Notes: generated by a model from the letters alone, not told the origin. A stretch of 64,000 nt of DNA from Paracentrotus lividus (GCA_940671915.1 CALNVZ010002974.1:24069752-24133751), one strand, 5' to 3'. Shown: positions 11,059 through 25,100, counted from the first letter of the stretch. Numbers and translations: made by a program.

Positions 11059-12036
11059 TTTATATGTGTTATTTGCTTTTGGTTCAAAACAATAATCACA
11101 GAGATTTTGAATATTGAGATTTTTTAAGGAATATTATGTAATTGGCTTGATTACCATTATTAGTGACTGTCTATCACTTATTTGATGTAAGAAGATGTTC
11201 AGGAAGATATTAAGTGTTAGGTAACCAGAATTGATTATGATTGAATTGAATACAGGAAAAGACCCCAATTAGTTGACTTACTTCCATTCAATGTGATCTA
11301 ATCAACAAGGTCAGCATCATAAATAGCTTTTAGAATCAATTTATCAATAGAAAAAAATCTGCCCATCTGCAATTACATGATCGATGATTATGCTTTTAGT
11401 TGATGAAGAAGTATTTTTGAAGCCCTTTCATAAATGTTGTGCTGTTGCTATTTTCTTTTAATTAATTGAAATCTGCCATAGAAGGAGAAATATAACCGTG
11501 TGTTGAATTGCATTTATCATTGGAAATTAAAATGATATTGAGCTTTTTTTAAAGTAAAGTTAGTAGTAGAATCTGCCAAGGTCTTTCATATTCCAAATGG
11601 CTACATTTTGTGCTCATTTTTTTTATCTTTAAGATTTTTGAATCTTTCTCTTTTTTCTTATCGAGCACCGAGATGTTGTAAAATTATTGCATAGGCCTAC
11701 GTTCGAAGAGGACGCTACACACTAATAGATTGCGCTCATGGTAGGGGAATAGAACATGGTTTGTTAACCTCGGTTTACGAAGATGACAGCTAGTTGCATA
11801 AACATGATACTTGCCTAACAAAGCAACAAATTAGTATGTGTCTCTTGCATAAATGCAGAAGTATCAATATCCCAGACTGAATGATATTTATACAGAGTCA
11901 ACTATGCGCAGAGTTTGGCCAGTAATGGCTCCTTATTCATGTATTATCATACACTTATCTATTTTGGCGATTTATTTTCTAAATTTGACTAATGTCTTAA
12001 AAATTCGTATGCATAATTTCTAATAGATTCCCCCTG

Positions 12037-12191
12037 GTTTTTTTTTTTTTTTTTTTTTGGTTTGTTTGTTTGTTTGTTTTGTTTTTGTTTTTGTTTGTTT
12101 TGTTTTGTTTTGTTTTTGTTTTTTTTGGGGGGGGCTGTATATATTTTTTATGTTATTCATTTCCCCCTCACCCACAGCCCCCCCCCCCCCG
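12037..12191. repeat. T/GTTTT low-complexity tract with G and C runs
   Basis: A T run grades into GTTTGTTT and GTTTTTG words, then GGGGGGG, and ends with an 11-C run near 12179-12190. Confidence 0.85.
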
Positions 12192-13469
12192 AACAAAATT
12201 AGCCACTTAAAATGCAGAAATCAAGTTCATTCAAGATGACTTGATTCTTGCAGTACCTCAGAATTTAGAGAGCGTCATCTACCGACAGAAAATAAAACTG
12301 ACGCTGAAATTATTACCCCTCACCTCGATTTCGAAAGCCAAATATAGGGCACAGATTTGTTCCCCGATTTGTGACCCAACCCTAGTTATTCATTCAAAAG
12401 TTTTAATTTCTACTTGACCTTTCCGTTTACAAATTAGAAGCAAGATCATCTTTCCTTACGTAGTGCTGGAAGATAATCTTGAGTAATATTCAAGGGTCCG
12501 TTCCCAATACGCATGCACTTCGTGATTTAGGATTATATGGAAATGGAGATTAAAATTATATATATGTCCTGATATCTTTATTTCGATTCAAGGATTTGTT
12601 ATTTGGTGTAATTATTGATTGTGTGATGCTGTATAAATTCTAATTTATTCATTTAAAGAAGAAAGTTAGAAAGCTTTTAACGGATTAGCACACTTACAAA
12701 TTACAAAATAGGAATAGATTAGAACAAAGTCTATATACACTGAACACTGAATACTTTAATTTCGTAGTTTTATTTAATCCTGAAGCACCCGGTTTCCGTC
12801 GTTAATTGGTTAATGAAATAATTTTGTACAATGATATTAGTTATCGTGTTGTTTTTTTTTTAAATATCAACGTTAACCTTCAATGCACTGATCATTACTT
12901 CATTGGTTTAAGACACAATAAAAGAGAGAAATGTCACTCGTAATACTATAGTCATATTTCTTTCGTCATCCCAATTCCCAATTTCACACGGGCCTACATA
13001 ATGACGTAATCCAAAGTCATAATATCTATACTTTCATGGTCATTGTACATCAAATACTTCTTATTACTTCTTGCATTTAACATTTGTTTGCGATAGCCTA
13101 TGCCATTGCTATCTCACCAATTTCGGCATATACGGACTGCGTATTTTATCATTTCAGAAACTTTATTTAAGTACGACTTATTTTAACACATGTTTTGTAA
13201 AATAAGAATATGCAAAAGTTTGCTTAACATTACACTTACAGTCCGTTGTTTAACCCTTTTAAAAAGCCATTCAACTTTTTTATTATTGTTTGGTTGATTT
13301 GTACCAGTAAATGTTAAATAGATAGCACAGTGTGTGCCAAAACTGTGGGTGTAATTTTGCTTTTATTTAACACGTAGTCCATCGTGCATTGCCAGCGATA
13401 TATCATGTTAAATTACAAGGTTGAGACTCTGACAGATAGTGGGTAGGCTGAATTTGGGAAAAACACAAA

Positions 13470-13653
13470 AAATTTTTTTTTTTTTAATTTATTACGATTT
13501 TATAATTAATATTAATAATATTTTATTTGTTTATTTATTTAATATAATTTAATTTTATTTTATTTTATTTATTTTATTTATTTATTTTTTTAAATTTATT
13601 TTATTTATTTTTTAATTTTTTTATTTATTTTTTTAATTTTTTTTTTTTTTGGG
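13470..13653. repeat. TTTA/TTTTA low-complexity tract
   Basis: Almost pure A/T sequence with TTTATTTATTTT words, ending in a T run and GGGGGGG. Confidence 0.9.
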
Positions 13654-14624
13654 GGGGTAAGTTCTTGGTTGGTTGTTTATTTTCATAAACAAATTTTAAA
13701 TAAAACATCATTATACTATGATATAGTAAACATTGTTTTATATTAATGCAGATTATTTGTACAAACCTTAAACTATTATCAAGCTATGGGGTTTTTTCGG
13801 ACAAAACACATAAAAAAAAAGAATTCTTACCAAACTTCAAATAAACTTGTTTTAGGGCTCTTTGCATGGTGCCATATCCCGATTACCGGGTTGCACGTAT
13901 TCAACGTCAGATGACGTCACTTGAGGCCTCGGCATGACTGTTGGTGATTTGCAATAATGACCTTGACAAGCACAAAGTCAAATATATCAAATGACTTTGA
14001 TCGACCCAACCTTCAAACTTAGCCATCATATGGGTATGCAGATAGACACTTTTCTATCTTTTAAAGCTGTCCAAAATTTTCAGACGAACTGCTACACACA
14101 CACACACAGCCCTTCCTTCACTACACACCTAATGATTCAGTTAGTGTCAGCACGAGACGCGACTGGGATCATTCGATCAGGTTAGAATTTCAAGGTTGGG
14201 GAAATTTAAATTGAATGATCTCCTGTTACTAGCAATACACTATTCGAAAATTCCTCAATTGGTGTCATGACTGTCAATTTTCTTCTAATCATGTCCCTCA
14301 CCTGACCCCTTGGCCCACCTGAGTAGAAATATTAACCCCTTCAACACCACAACAGACACACCATGTATACCCGTTAGGCTCTCTAGGAAATATCCTACTT
14401 TTTTATATTTTATAAAATTATGTCAAAATAAAGCGAGACCCATGTTGGTAAAAGGTTTAATAATTATACTAACAAACTAATGGGTGTATGTTTACCTTTT
14501 TTGCTTCTGGTGCTACATAATGTATATCATACTTTTGTACAATCTAGAATTGTCGTAGTCTAGTGTTCGTATCACTTGACTTGGGATGTAAAGGTCGAGG
14601 GTTCGATCCCCGCCACGGCACTTA

Positions 14625-15303
14625 CACTGCAAAAACGCTGGTGTTAAATATGCAACACCATGCGGGTGTTAAATTTGTGGTGTTAGATTTCGGAATCAGA
14701 TTGCTATCTCTCTAACACCACTTGGTGTCAAGACAAATTCTGAAAAAGCACTTTGTTGAAATTTTTGCAGGTAAAAGTAATATCATTTGATATATTTTAA
14801 TTATAGATATCATGAACACAAATATAGCAGCAAATTTAGTTTTAGTTTATGAAGTTAACTGAATATTTTTTAACTCCAAAAGCTGGTGTTATTTAACACC
14901 GGCCCTGGAATCTATATCCGACCACACCGATTGGTGTTAAATTAACACCAACTAGAATCGATTCAACCACTCACTAGCGTAAATCCTCTCGTGCTATCTA
15001 TTCATCAGGCGGATGGCGCTTTGTATTATTACATAATATCCCCCAGATTCATAGCATTCTATACAAATTTACGCCAGTGAAATCAACACCCACTGGTATC
15101 AAATTAGAAATTAACACCACGAAAAGTGTCAAATTAACACCAGGATGTGGTGTTAAAATAACACCCAATAGTTTTAATAATGTATTTCTAACACCAAAAT
15201 TGGTGTTAATATAACACCAGTGGGTGTGGTCGGATATAGATTCCGGGCGGGTGTTATTTTTAACACCCGTGGTGTTAAATTTAACACCCCAGTTTTGACA
15301 GTG
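14625..15303. mobile_element. CACTG-ended element with GGTGTTAAAT motif arrays
   Basis: The left end is CACTGCAAAAACGCTGGTGTT and the right end AACACCCCAGTTTTGACAGTG, flanked by TA on both sides (CTTA...TAAG). The terminal 100-200 bases at each end hold many copies of GGTGTTAAAT and its inverse ATTTAACACC, often back to back as GGTGTTAAATTAACACC. The centre (about 14710-14870) is AT-rich and lacks the motif. It is inserted in a SINE. No transposase is encoded. CACTG termini and a 2-bp duplication suggest a non-autonomous CMC-superfamily element (inference). Confidence 0.8.
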
Positions 15304-15397
15304 TAAGTCCTTGAGCAAGGCATTCTATTTTAAATTTGGTTCACTTCACCCAGGTGTAAATTATGGGTACCCGATATGCGCTATAGCTGCATGCTAT

Positions 15398-15620
15398 GGG
15401 TGCTATCTCACTTCGCGGAGACGTCTGCTGGACAGAATAGAAATTTCGTCTCCGCGACGGATAAATAGTATTAGAGACGTCTCCTGAATTTCGGAGACTT
15501 ATTTTGTTTCATAAATTGTCGCGGAGACGTCTCGGAGACGTCTCTAATACTATTTATCCGTTGCGGAGACGGAATTTCTATTCTGTCGCGGAGACGTCTC
15601 CGCAAAGCGAGATAGCACCC
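15398..15620. mobile_element. GAGACG-family palindromic MITE inserted in SINE
   Basis: The ends are GGGTGCTATCTCACTTCGC and GCGAGATAGCACCC. The arms mirror each other through ACAGAATAGAAATTTCGTCT, TCCGCGACGGATAAATAGTA and TTAGAGACGTCTCC. The full length of 223 bp is nearly one inverted repeat. Relatives lie at 39049-39330 and, decayed, at 4265-4490 and 40668-40735. Confidence 0.85.
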
Positions 15621-15748
15621 AAGCTAGTAAGCTATGACCGGGGTAATAATGTGTAAATGCCAGTCAACATCATCATTATTCAAAATGTATGGTATTTTCC
15701 GGCACATTTAAAACGTGCTCGTCACTAATGTGCCAACTTTTAGTGGTG

Positions 15749-15770
15749 GTGGGGGGGGGGGGGGGGGGGG
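15749..15770. repeat. Poly-G run
   Basis: A run of about 20 G follows GGTGGTGG. Runs this pure are prone to sequencing error. Confidence 0.9.
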
Positions 15771-16630
15771 TCTTCAAACACCTTACGCACAAAATAGATA
15801 TTAAATATAGGCCTAGATAAATGAAAACCTTCAAATAACCTTCACAGAATATAAAAACGGGTCAATAGGCAAATTGCGGAGAAATCCAACAAGAATTTGT
15901 AAGATCCACTTCAATGGATACCTTTTCAATCCGATACCATTTTACAGCTATGATGAGTATCCTCAAAACAAAAGAGTTCGGTTTCCTTCACCACATGCCC
16001 ATGAAAACCTACTCAGACACAGGATATTTAACCCTGTGGAGAACCGAGGGGTGTAACGTTGTCCCTCTATTGGATATAAATGCGTGACACAGCATGCACC
16101 GTTCAGACTCATTTAACAAAAAGAGATCTTGAGGGAGAGGGGTTCACCACTATACACATGCGCGGATCCAAGAAAATCGAATTGAATGCATTTCGGGGGC
16201 CCAATTGTCTGGGGACAAAAGCGGCTCTATTATGTTTACGCATGGGCCCGGTAAGTTCATTGTATGACTCCGGTCTACGTCCGCTACTGATACACCCCTG
16301 TGTCTTCTGGAACTGTACATGATAATCGTTGAATGAAAAGATGGATAAAGTATGAAGCTAAATCCTTCATTTTTAAGGTGGCAAATCTGCATGATTTGGT
16401 TTGAATTTACAGTAATAATTCACACAAACATTACTTAGATTTCAACAAGATATAAATGCAAAATATTTAATGATAATAATAGAAGAGAATTAACCATTAT
16501 AATGGCTATTAATTTTTGCAACAAAAGAGGCACAAAACAATTTAGGTGGGTGTAGCATGAACGAATCTGCTAGAAAAGTCATGCGTGTAAATTCTGATAG
16601 TTCAATGTAAAAATATGCAGTCTAACTATA

Positions 16631-17274
16631 CCGTGTGCAATAAGTATTGTCGCCCCTTACATAGAATATACAAAAATGCAGTATAAATCATTATTTGACT
16701 GAATTTTATTGGTATAAATACAATGTTTTGACTTATAATATATCAGTTAACATTAATATTAACTAACATAGCAATTTAACGGAAATAGTTTCCCCCTGGG
16801 GGTCAATGACGATGGACCCACGATCTCGCCAATTTTTCTAAGCTTGACCCAGTAAAAACGGTCTAACTGATCGATGCTTATTCTTCACCCCATCTCCCCG
16901 GACCTTGCAACAGTGTTAAACCCATCTTTTCGGCCTGCCAAGCAGACTTGGTATCTCTTTGTTCGTTTCCCTTCTTTTCTCCAAGTTTTAGCTAATTTCT
17001 TTTCGCTCTCAGTTCTTTCCTTCTTCCTTTTGCGTTATTGTCCACCATTTTCAATCTCCGCAAGGAGGTTCGAGATCTCTAAATTCATGCATGAAAGTTC
17101 AAACCAGCATTGCTCTACTTATACACATCACACAAAGTTCATTTATACATCATACAAAAGGTAATTTCAACAGCTAAGTTGGTATATTTGTTTCAAAGCC
17201 GAAATCATTACTCCCCTAAGTACTAAGTTTAATACAAGCATGATGTAGGGGGTGACAATACTTATTGCACACGG
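16631..17274. mobile_element. Mariner-type MITE, 644 bp
   Basis: The terminal inverted repeat CCGTGTGCAATAAGTATTGT, then CGCCCC, is mirrored by GGGGGTGACAATACTTATTG, then CACACGG. The element is flanked by TA on both sides, as expected for a Tc1/mariner target. The interior shows no mirrored arms or transposase. Open frames inside it are considered chance. Confidence 0.85.
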
Positions 17275-17539
17275 TATAGTAATGATTAGACATGAGGAAC
17301 TGACTTCAAAAGAACAAAATCTAATGATTATGGAAAAGAAAGGGTAAAATTGTAAAGTTTTACAAGACAGAGTAAAATAGAACATATACCACAAAGAAAG
17401 ACACGGGAATACGGGGTACGCAGCCCATCCCCAATTAAAATTGATTTATTGAGTCGTAAATGTACATAATCATAGAAGAATCGTCTACACTCATACCCCA
17501 ATGACAGAGCCAACTACACCCCAAAAAATAAATAAAAAA

Positions 17540-17596
17540 CAAATGAATGAATGAATGAATGAATGAATAAATAAATAAATAAATAAATAAATAAAA
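17540..17596. repeat. (ATGA)n/(ATAA)n microsatellite
   Basis: Tandem GAATGAAT units followed by AATAAATA units, seen directly. Confidence 0.95.
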
Positions 17597-19980
17597 AATC
17601 CACTATTTACCCCCACGCGTGCTAGCTACCCCAGTGCCTGTAAACATAGACCATTGATAACAGCGGGACATGTATTTAATTATCAAGTACAGCTCAATCT
17701 ATAATTATTAATGGGATTAATATTGGCAACACGCCATGATACTATTCCAAAACTTTGACAATCACCTGTTCTAAACTATCTTGACCCGTACACAGAAATG
17801 CAGGGCACAGCAATATTGACGATTCCTCATTGACGATTACGCATTTGAGAACATTGATCTAAATATTTTTACATCAATTTTCTTTCACCACAAAGACAAA
17901 GCAAAATGTCATTTTTTGACAATTTGGCAATATAGTTGTATTTCTTGTGACTTACCCGCACGGCATAACATACATTCGGTATTATAATTTACCTTGACTT
18001 GTATGTCTATAATCTTACCTGTTAATCACTTCATTATTCTTTGTAAATGATAAATTGTATGTTTCTCAAGATGGTTGAATTTTTATAATGCTGTTGTGTA
18101 TTTTTTTAAAGAATGTTTTATACCTTTGTGAATTCAGTTTGTTTCAGCCTTTGGCTGCTATTTTGAATATTGCCAATAAAGACCATAATCTAGCTATCAA
18201 TCTAAATTTATTTAGAAGACGTTGTTATTTTTAGTACCTACAGTCTGTATTTTGAAAAAATGGTACAATCGAGGAAAAAATAATTTAGGTATAAATCTTT
18301 TCGAATGTGTATACGGCATGAAAATAAAGCCAATTTATTTTTCTTGCTTTTGTGGAACAAAAGTTATGTTTATCTCTCTGTGACGACGAGATAATTAGAT
18401 TTACATGAACCACTGTTCTTCTACGTGAGCAAAGTGAATTTTCATTGATTGTAGAAAACTAATCATTTCTCAAGATCTATTATACATCATCAAAAGAGAA
18501 GGAAAATTTGCAAAAGTAAACATATTTTTCCTGCTTAATGGAAATACGAAACATTACCAGGTTGTGACTAATCTTCATATTATGAAGGAAAATTTTTTTT
18601 GCCACATGTACTATTTTGTTTCAAACAGACTGTGCATTATTACGTACGGTAGTTTACCTGTTTTATTTTTGATATACAAAAATTTAGGAGATTAAAAAAA
18701 AAGAAGATGTTTTAGTGTCCCCAGATGCAGAACGGACAAAGTGCTTTAAATATTTTTTCCAGGTTATCTTCCCTTCAATCCAGCATTCCCCTTCATATTT
18801 AAATTATTTAATTTATTTGTTTTCAAGAATACATTTTCATGAAAACATTGTGAAATTCATTTTAAGTAACATTTAAAGATATTTTAGAAAATGTAGGTAA
18901 ATTGATGAGTAAAACTATAAACATAAAGTCCAATAGAGGAGGTCTATATACATCCTGGCAGCCCGTAGAATTAATCAAATATTGCTGACCAGACGAATAA
19001 TTAATTAGATTAAATTTAATTAGAAATGTCATTAGGCCCCCAAATGTAGTAATACATGTAATAAAAGCTGACGAATCATATGGTTTAATTTGCTTTTTAT
19101 TTACATTTTCTACCACTCCCACCATTCTCTTTCAACAATAAGCAAAAACTGCCTAGTCTATCAATAGACAAATCAATGAACATGATCTATTACTACAAAA
19201 AAAGAAGCTCTTTCACCACAGTCAGACTTCACGTATCCTATTCAAAGTCTTTCCCAAATGATCATTCGAGATTTTTCCCCCCACAAATCTCAAAATAAAA
19301 TCCTAACTCTGAGTCACTGTTCACCCGGCCCCATGCATATGGAACGTGCTGAAATCATTGGGCCTCATTCTGTTTCTTTCAAGTTCACAATGTCTTTTTT
19401 CTATAATAAGGGGAAAAAAAGTAAAGAAGAAGACATTTACGTAGAAGATCTACTATCAAGATGTGCATTTATAATGATGATGCCACCATTTGTTTTGAAT
19501 AAAATAATTATTTTTAATTAATTATATATTATTGTAGTTTTCCGTAGTATACTAACATTTTATGTGATTGAATGTACACAATATTGCACAGTCAACTCTG
19601 AAAAGCCTATCATGTCATTAATAAAAGGGGGACTTTTATTAATGAAAGGATTGTCAGAAAAACAAAGACTTTACCGAACAAGTCCTATGTATGTATAGTC
19701 ACTGCAAACTTTCTTTAGCAACGTATACCTTTATATATTAATTAACACAATATCAAGAAGATCTGGAATTTGGAACGGTGCATCAATATGTCCTTATATG
19801 ACATAACCGCGCCCCTCCCCCCCCCCCCCCAAAAAAAAGAATATAAAAAAATAAGTCTCTTGAAGTTCACATAGTTCATGAAAGTAACCACGGGGAAACT
19901 GCGCCATGCCGTCTGATTCACCACTTAAATGGGCATGCTTGTTTCAAAACACAATTTCTCCATTAGCACTCATTAGCTTA
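17597..19980. other. Unassigned AT-rich DNA
   Basis: No exon, RNA gene or structured repeat is supported. There is a C run with an adjacent A run at 19818-19838. Confidence 0.5.
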
Positions 19981-22199
19981 TTATGGTGACAGTAGATTTC
20001 CATTTTCTATTTGTCGTATCCTCTTCGCGTACTTCCTCTTGTACTCTAAAAGAACTATTTCCTCTCCCTTTCGTTCTTGTTTTTTGTTTTGTTCTGTAAA
20101 CACAGATAAAAGGGTGTCTGCATTTAAGCCCCACCCAGGCATGTGTATAATTGGAGCAATCAATAACCCATTTCCTGAGGAAATTGAAAACTTGGGATTT
20201 TCATGTTCGCTTCAATCCGATTCTACTTGTTTTTTGGTAGATGATGAGCTTGTAAAGAGTAAACTTAGATAGGTATGTCTTTGTGTCATGTTTCCCTGAA
20301 TTTATTATCAAAAATAGAAATATCATATAAAAGAGATTATATATATATATATATATCTATATATTTTTTTTTTTTCATAAAGGAGCGGCGTAGACTTCTC
20401 TTGTATACCGATTAAAGCATGTATAGCATTTCGTGTTCAGTGTTACCATGGTTACATCTCCTTTATCGAGAAAATATCGGTTAACTCTATAGTCAGCCAT
20501 ATGAGACAAAACTATACTAGTTATCGGCTGTATAATAGGGGGCGTTGAACAATGTAAAGTTAAATTTAGATCAGGTCTAGCAGCACAAATGCTAACTCTT
20601 CCAGGTTTTCTATAAACGGAAGTCAAAGACATTTTGAGAATAATGTGACACGTGAAGGATTATTTTTAGCTAAAGGAAGGAAAATGTTTTCTTTTTTCTT
20701 CATTATTTCAACAAACGCTCGGTTACTCACTGCTTGAGGCACATGTTTGAACCTATACGCATATCTTATGGTGTCGTTATTGATGAAATCTATACTTCAT
20801 AAATAGTCAGATAATTATATTCATTATAAATACTGTCGAGTATTCTGTGGAATAGCCGTAACCAAATTAACATCTAATCTTATTTCGTTATCACACAGTA
20901 GGTTCAAAATGATGCATTGCCCAACTGAACAAGGCGAAACAATAAAAGAAAAAGTTTAATTCGTTATAAAATGTCATCCCATTCATAGATATAAGAACAA
21001 TCATCTTTTCTTACAGCTGTAAAAACATTGGTAAAAAGTTTTATAGCCGTATAATTCAAACTTCAAACGTGACTCGAATCGGCAAATTAATTCCATATTT
21101 GAGTCGTCAGGGTGAGACTACGAACCAAAGTGACAGAGGACAGAGTCACAAAAATGATTTTACGATGTGAAATATCACGCATATTAATACAACCACTGTG
21201 TCTCGACTTATTTGACGCTTGACCCTTTGGTCAACTTTAATTCAATTCTAGACTTTTCAGTTGATTACAATTTACATTTAAAAATGAGACATGAATATAG
21301 AACAGCTATAGATATATCACACACTCACTATTCAAAGAGGTAAATGATGAACTTATGATGACGTCAGCATGTCAGTTAATCCTCGTGAATAAATTTCAAG
21401 AAAGAGGAGGTCGAGAATTCAAGTCCTTGAACATGAAATCAATGTACTGTATATATGATCCTTGTCAAATTTTAATCAGGTCAAACATGGATACTGTCCA
21501 TAGACATTTGATTGAAGCTGTCTGCTTGTGCAAGATATACCCACGAACACAGTCCAATCGAAATTATGTAGTTTTATTTGCTTGAATTGTGATAGCATGT
21601 CTGAAATCATAGACGTCCTTTGTACAGACAGTTAATTAACGCTGCATGCTTATAATTATGTGGGCGCCCCTCCCATGCATGCTTTAAAAGGTTTGGAAGG
21701 AGAGGGATTAATTATCGAGGCATGCTTTTAAAGTTGAAATCCATCCTGAAATTGAATTGATTTTGATATTTCTTTTTGAAAATAAATATATGAATTGATG
21801 GAATTTACAGTGCGCAACATTATGGAAGATCAGCTCGCAAGTGTCGTCACAAAAACCTTGACTTTACGATTAAACATTACTTCGTTGTCCTTTGATAGAT
21901 TTTCATAAAACCATTATCGCTATGTTCTTTAATTATCATGATTATTTTCAGCGGTTTTTCTTTTCCAAGGGGTACTTGCCCTTTAACTTACCTTTGTTGA
22001 ATTTATCCTTGGTCCGCCCCCACATTCCTTCAAGGTTGTTCGCCCAGGCACTGAAGTTGAAGCTAGGTGGTCGGTTATGATCTATGCGATTAGCATTATT
22101 ATACCTCGGTGGGTACTGGCCCCCACCAGTATGAAAGAGCCCCCCTCCGCCGCCGCCCCCATCACCGTAGTTGACTCGGCTCACAGGGACCAGCTGCAT
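19981..22199 (-). CDS. Two-exon minus-strand gene model, product unknown
   Basis: Exon 1 (22199-21992) starts with ATG and ends at a consensus donor (AACAAAG|GTAAGTT), phase 1. Exon 2 (20093-19981) follows a strong acceptor (CTTTTATCTGTGTTTACAG) and continues in phase to TAA, giving about 106 residues. The N-terminus begins MQLVPVSRVNYGDGGGGGGG, followed by a Gly/Pro/Asn-rich stretch and NFSAWANNLEGMWGRTKDKF. The second exon is strongly basic (LEYKRKYAKRIRQIENG). There is no signal peptide or membrane segment. I do not recognise the family. Exon 1 is more GC-rich than its surroundings. The splice-site and phase agreement support exon 1 well; exon 2 could be an alternative terminal exon or coincidental. 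The phase-1 donor matches the exon at 10833-11058, consistent with alternative first exons. Confidence 0.45.
20338..20375. repeat. (TA)n and T-run microsatellite
   Basis: TATATATATATATATATATC, then TATATATTTTTTTTTTT; lies in the intron of the minus-strand model. Confidence 0.9.
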
Positions 22200-25100
22200 T
22201 CTTCACTCACTGAATGCTAGTCGATTTCAAACTGAAGACGATTAAGTAATTTAATTAATTGTTATGTGAAGATCAAGGCGTTTTCGATTGATACACGATG
22301 AATGATAATCCAAGTTAAAGCTCCCGGGCCAGAGAAGGAGTCAGTGAAGATTAACCATCACCTTCAGATGAATACGCGGCAAGGATGAGTTCAAAACCGT
22401 TCCATGCTTTGTCGCATTCCTCTAAATTAAAAAAAAAAAATTTAATAGTCACTTTAACTCAACTTGTCAGTTAATCTTTATATCCATGTAGTACATCTAT
22501 GGATAAGGGTAGTCACTACACCACCTCACATGAATTTACAATGAGCATAAAACTTAATACAAAATGTCTGGTCACTACATGACCACAATAAAACAAAACA
22601 GCATCTGGATTCACTTACTCCGTTGATCTAATTACTCATAATAATGAACTTTAACGATAATCACTGGCATGAATTTCCACAAAAATGACAACTCCCTGAA
22701 AAAAATTCCTTTCAGCAAAATCATTTCCATTTACAAGGGATTCCACAATTTCCCGGAGATATTCAAATACAGTTGTTTTCCATCGATGTCGTCTGCAGTT
22801 GATCAACGCATTTTCAGTATTAATGAATGTTGTTCCAACTTCCAGGGATAACATGCATGTTACTCGCACTAGCTGATCGCAAGCTAATCCGTTGATATTA
22901 ATCATTTGTTAGAACCATGAGATAATCGTCTGCGAGTTGTTTGTAACACTAATTAGTGATATCCATACGATAGATTGTAATGATTTAGTTCGAAATGATA
23001 CGTCTATTCGTGACCAAGTAATTCCAATATACAGTTACAATCAATCATACCACCATTATTCGAAAAGGAACATTTTTTTAATAATCACGTTATTCCTTTT
23101 ACAGAGATGTTGTTCGCTGGTTTTAAATCTCACATTATATGATCACACTGGACACATCAGTATTTCTTGCAAAATGATAATGGATGTTCACACTGTTGAC
23201 AAAGACATCCATTTAATAGCCTGCCTTCCGGAGTTAAATCATTGATTCGTTTTTACGTATTGCGAGCTGCTTCCGTCAATAGTCACAGTCTTAAATCTGT
23301 TAGAAAAATGAAAAATTACATTTTATAAATGATATTAAAACGACAAAAATATATAATTATGTATAATTATACATGCCTGTACATCGATAACGAAAACACA
23401 AGACAATAATTGAAAATTATGCCTATACTGCCCAACTCAGTTCTTTGTATACTTTAACGTCGATTTGACCCGTGACACAATAAGAAGATAGTAATGACCA
23501 CAGCTCATGATATGATCCAAGGCATATTAAATTCTCATAGAAATATATTGAAAAACAAATTTCTCGCACTTTTTAAACCAAATATTTCTCAAAGAAAAGC
23601 GGGAGTTACGACCTTGCATGACCACTTTATGTATAGATTATTAAGTTAATGGTAAAGTTGATGATGAAAAGTGAATTCACAAGGCATATCAGTCGTGTGA
23701 CGAAAATATGTCCATTATTTATAAGCGACAGTTTCACGAGTCTAATATACTATTTCTATATAATGTATGGTTTTAACAAACTGCTCATTCTAATCTAATT
23801 TTGCATTCCGCTTTTGTTTTGCACAATATTATTTTGTTTTGTGTATTTTGACGTGTCTATAGCAACAAAGGAACACCAATGGTATTTTTCGCTGTGTCTT
23901 TGTTTGAATGTCACATGAGCATGGAACAAAATTCTGAAATTCATACCTCTTTTATATATTAAAGAAAGGTGGGCGTTCTCTTTTGAGCTATCACATCCCT
24001 ACGGCACAATCCTTGTACCAAAATTACCAAAAAGTTTCAATTTCAATATCTAAATATAGCAGTTATTGGTATCTATTCCATGAACCGGGCAGCCTTCCAA
24101 ATCCGATGAAATTTCAATTTATATAAATTATATTTAATGAAATGTCCTGATCTCAGGTGGCATAAATGATAAAATGGCATTGAATCTTATACATAATGTT
24201 TTTGAACAGTATTTATTGTATGCATGACCTGCTCCTTGTAAAATTTTTGTTTCAAATTTTGATGTCTGAATTGAGTTGAATTGAATATTTATATTTATTT
24301 TTTACATCATTTTGTAAATAACGGTTGAACATAGTTTTGACATAAGAGGGCCACTGATGTTCGTGCATAATTATAAACATAGTCATAAATGACGACAACG
24401 TTGGTCATGATGACAGTTGGGTATGTGTGGCTACATTAATTGATACCGATCAAATGCATTGAAGGTATATTTGTATGCATTTTGAATTTTAAGTTCAATT
24501 TCTTTATTTGACAATTGCAAGGAAATTTTCCGTGGTCACACATTTGAATATAATACAATATAAGTACATTATACAGTACATTATACAGTATACAATATTG
24601 TAATGCACCCTTTATTGAAATAATGCATCATAGAATAAAGATTTCACAAAGACAAATATATCTCATAAGCTAAGAAAATAATAAATTTCCTAAATGAGCT
24701 CTTTTTGCAGTAGACATGATCATGTTATGTTATACTAATTTGACTTCATTATTCTTCTAAGGTCAAATGTTGGTAATGCTTTAGTCAATCAACTTTTGAG
24801 GGCTTGAGGAGAAATTGAATTCATCGGCCGAAGCGTGCTGATTGTCTTGTATTTCTTCGAAAATAATCCAAAAAGTACTTTCCTCTCTGTTATCTGGATG
24901 ATGTTAAACGTGAGGACTATACTGTATGGGTGGGGCACATAAGATCTTATTTCGGGTCATGTAATTTAAAAGTGATCTAAGTTTGGGTGTGAATGCATTT
25001 TTAAATTATTGTGGGGGTAAAGTCGCCCGCAGGAAAATGTGCTATCACCTTTCATAAAATAATTATGCTAAATTCAGCGAATTGTAATCCGATTTTCAGG

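Larger units (their letters stand above)
11059..14552. other. Unassigned AT-rich DNA
   Basis: No coding exon or RNA gene is supported. It contains a T/GTTTT-rich tract followed by G and C runs (12037-12191) and a TTTA/TTTTA-rich tract (13470-13653). The remainder is featureless AT-rich sequence. Confidence 0.5.
14553..15662 (+). mobile_element. SINE interrupted by two nested elements
   Basis: The tRNA-like head (GTCGTAGTCTAGTG, then GGGTTCGATCCC at 14599-14610) occupies about 14553-14624. The body resumes at 15304 with AGTCCTTGAGCAAGGCATTC, TTCACTTCACCCAGGTGTAA and GGGTACCCG to about 15397. A tail (CTATGACCGGGGTAATAATG) runs from about 15621 to 15662. The tail matches the end of the SINE at 9770-9997. 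The gaps are filled by the elements at 14625-15303 and 15398-15620. Confidence 0.7.

Noticed and set aside
14553-14624. Possible tRNA gene (GGGTTCGATCCC)
   Set aside because: The acceptor stem does not close and the SINE body continues after the insertion, so it is a SINE head.
22651-22905. 84-codon minus-strand frame upstream of the minus-strand gene model
   Set aside because: Composition looks slightly coding, but there are no splice sites in phase with the gene model and no domain.
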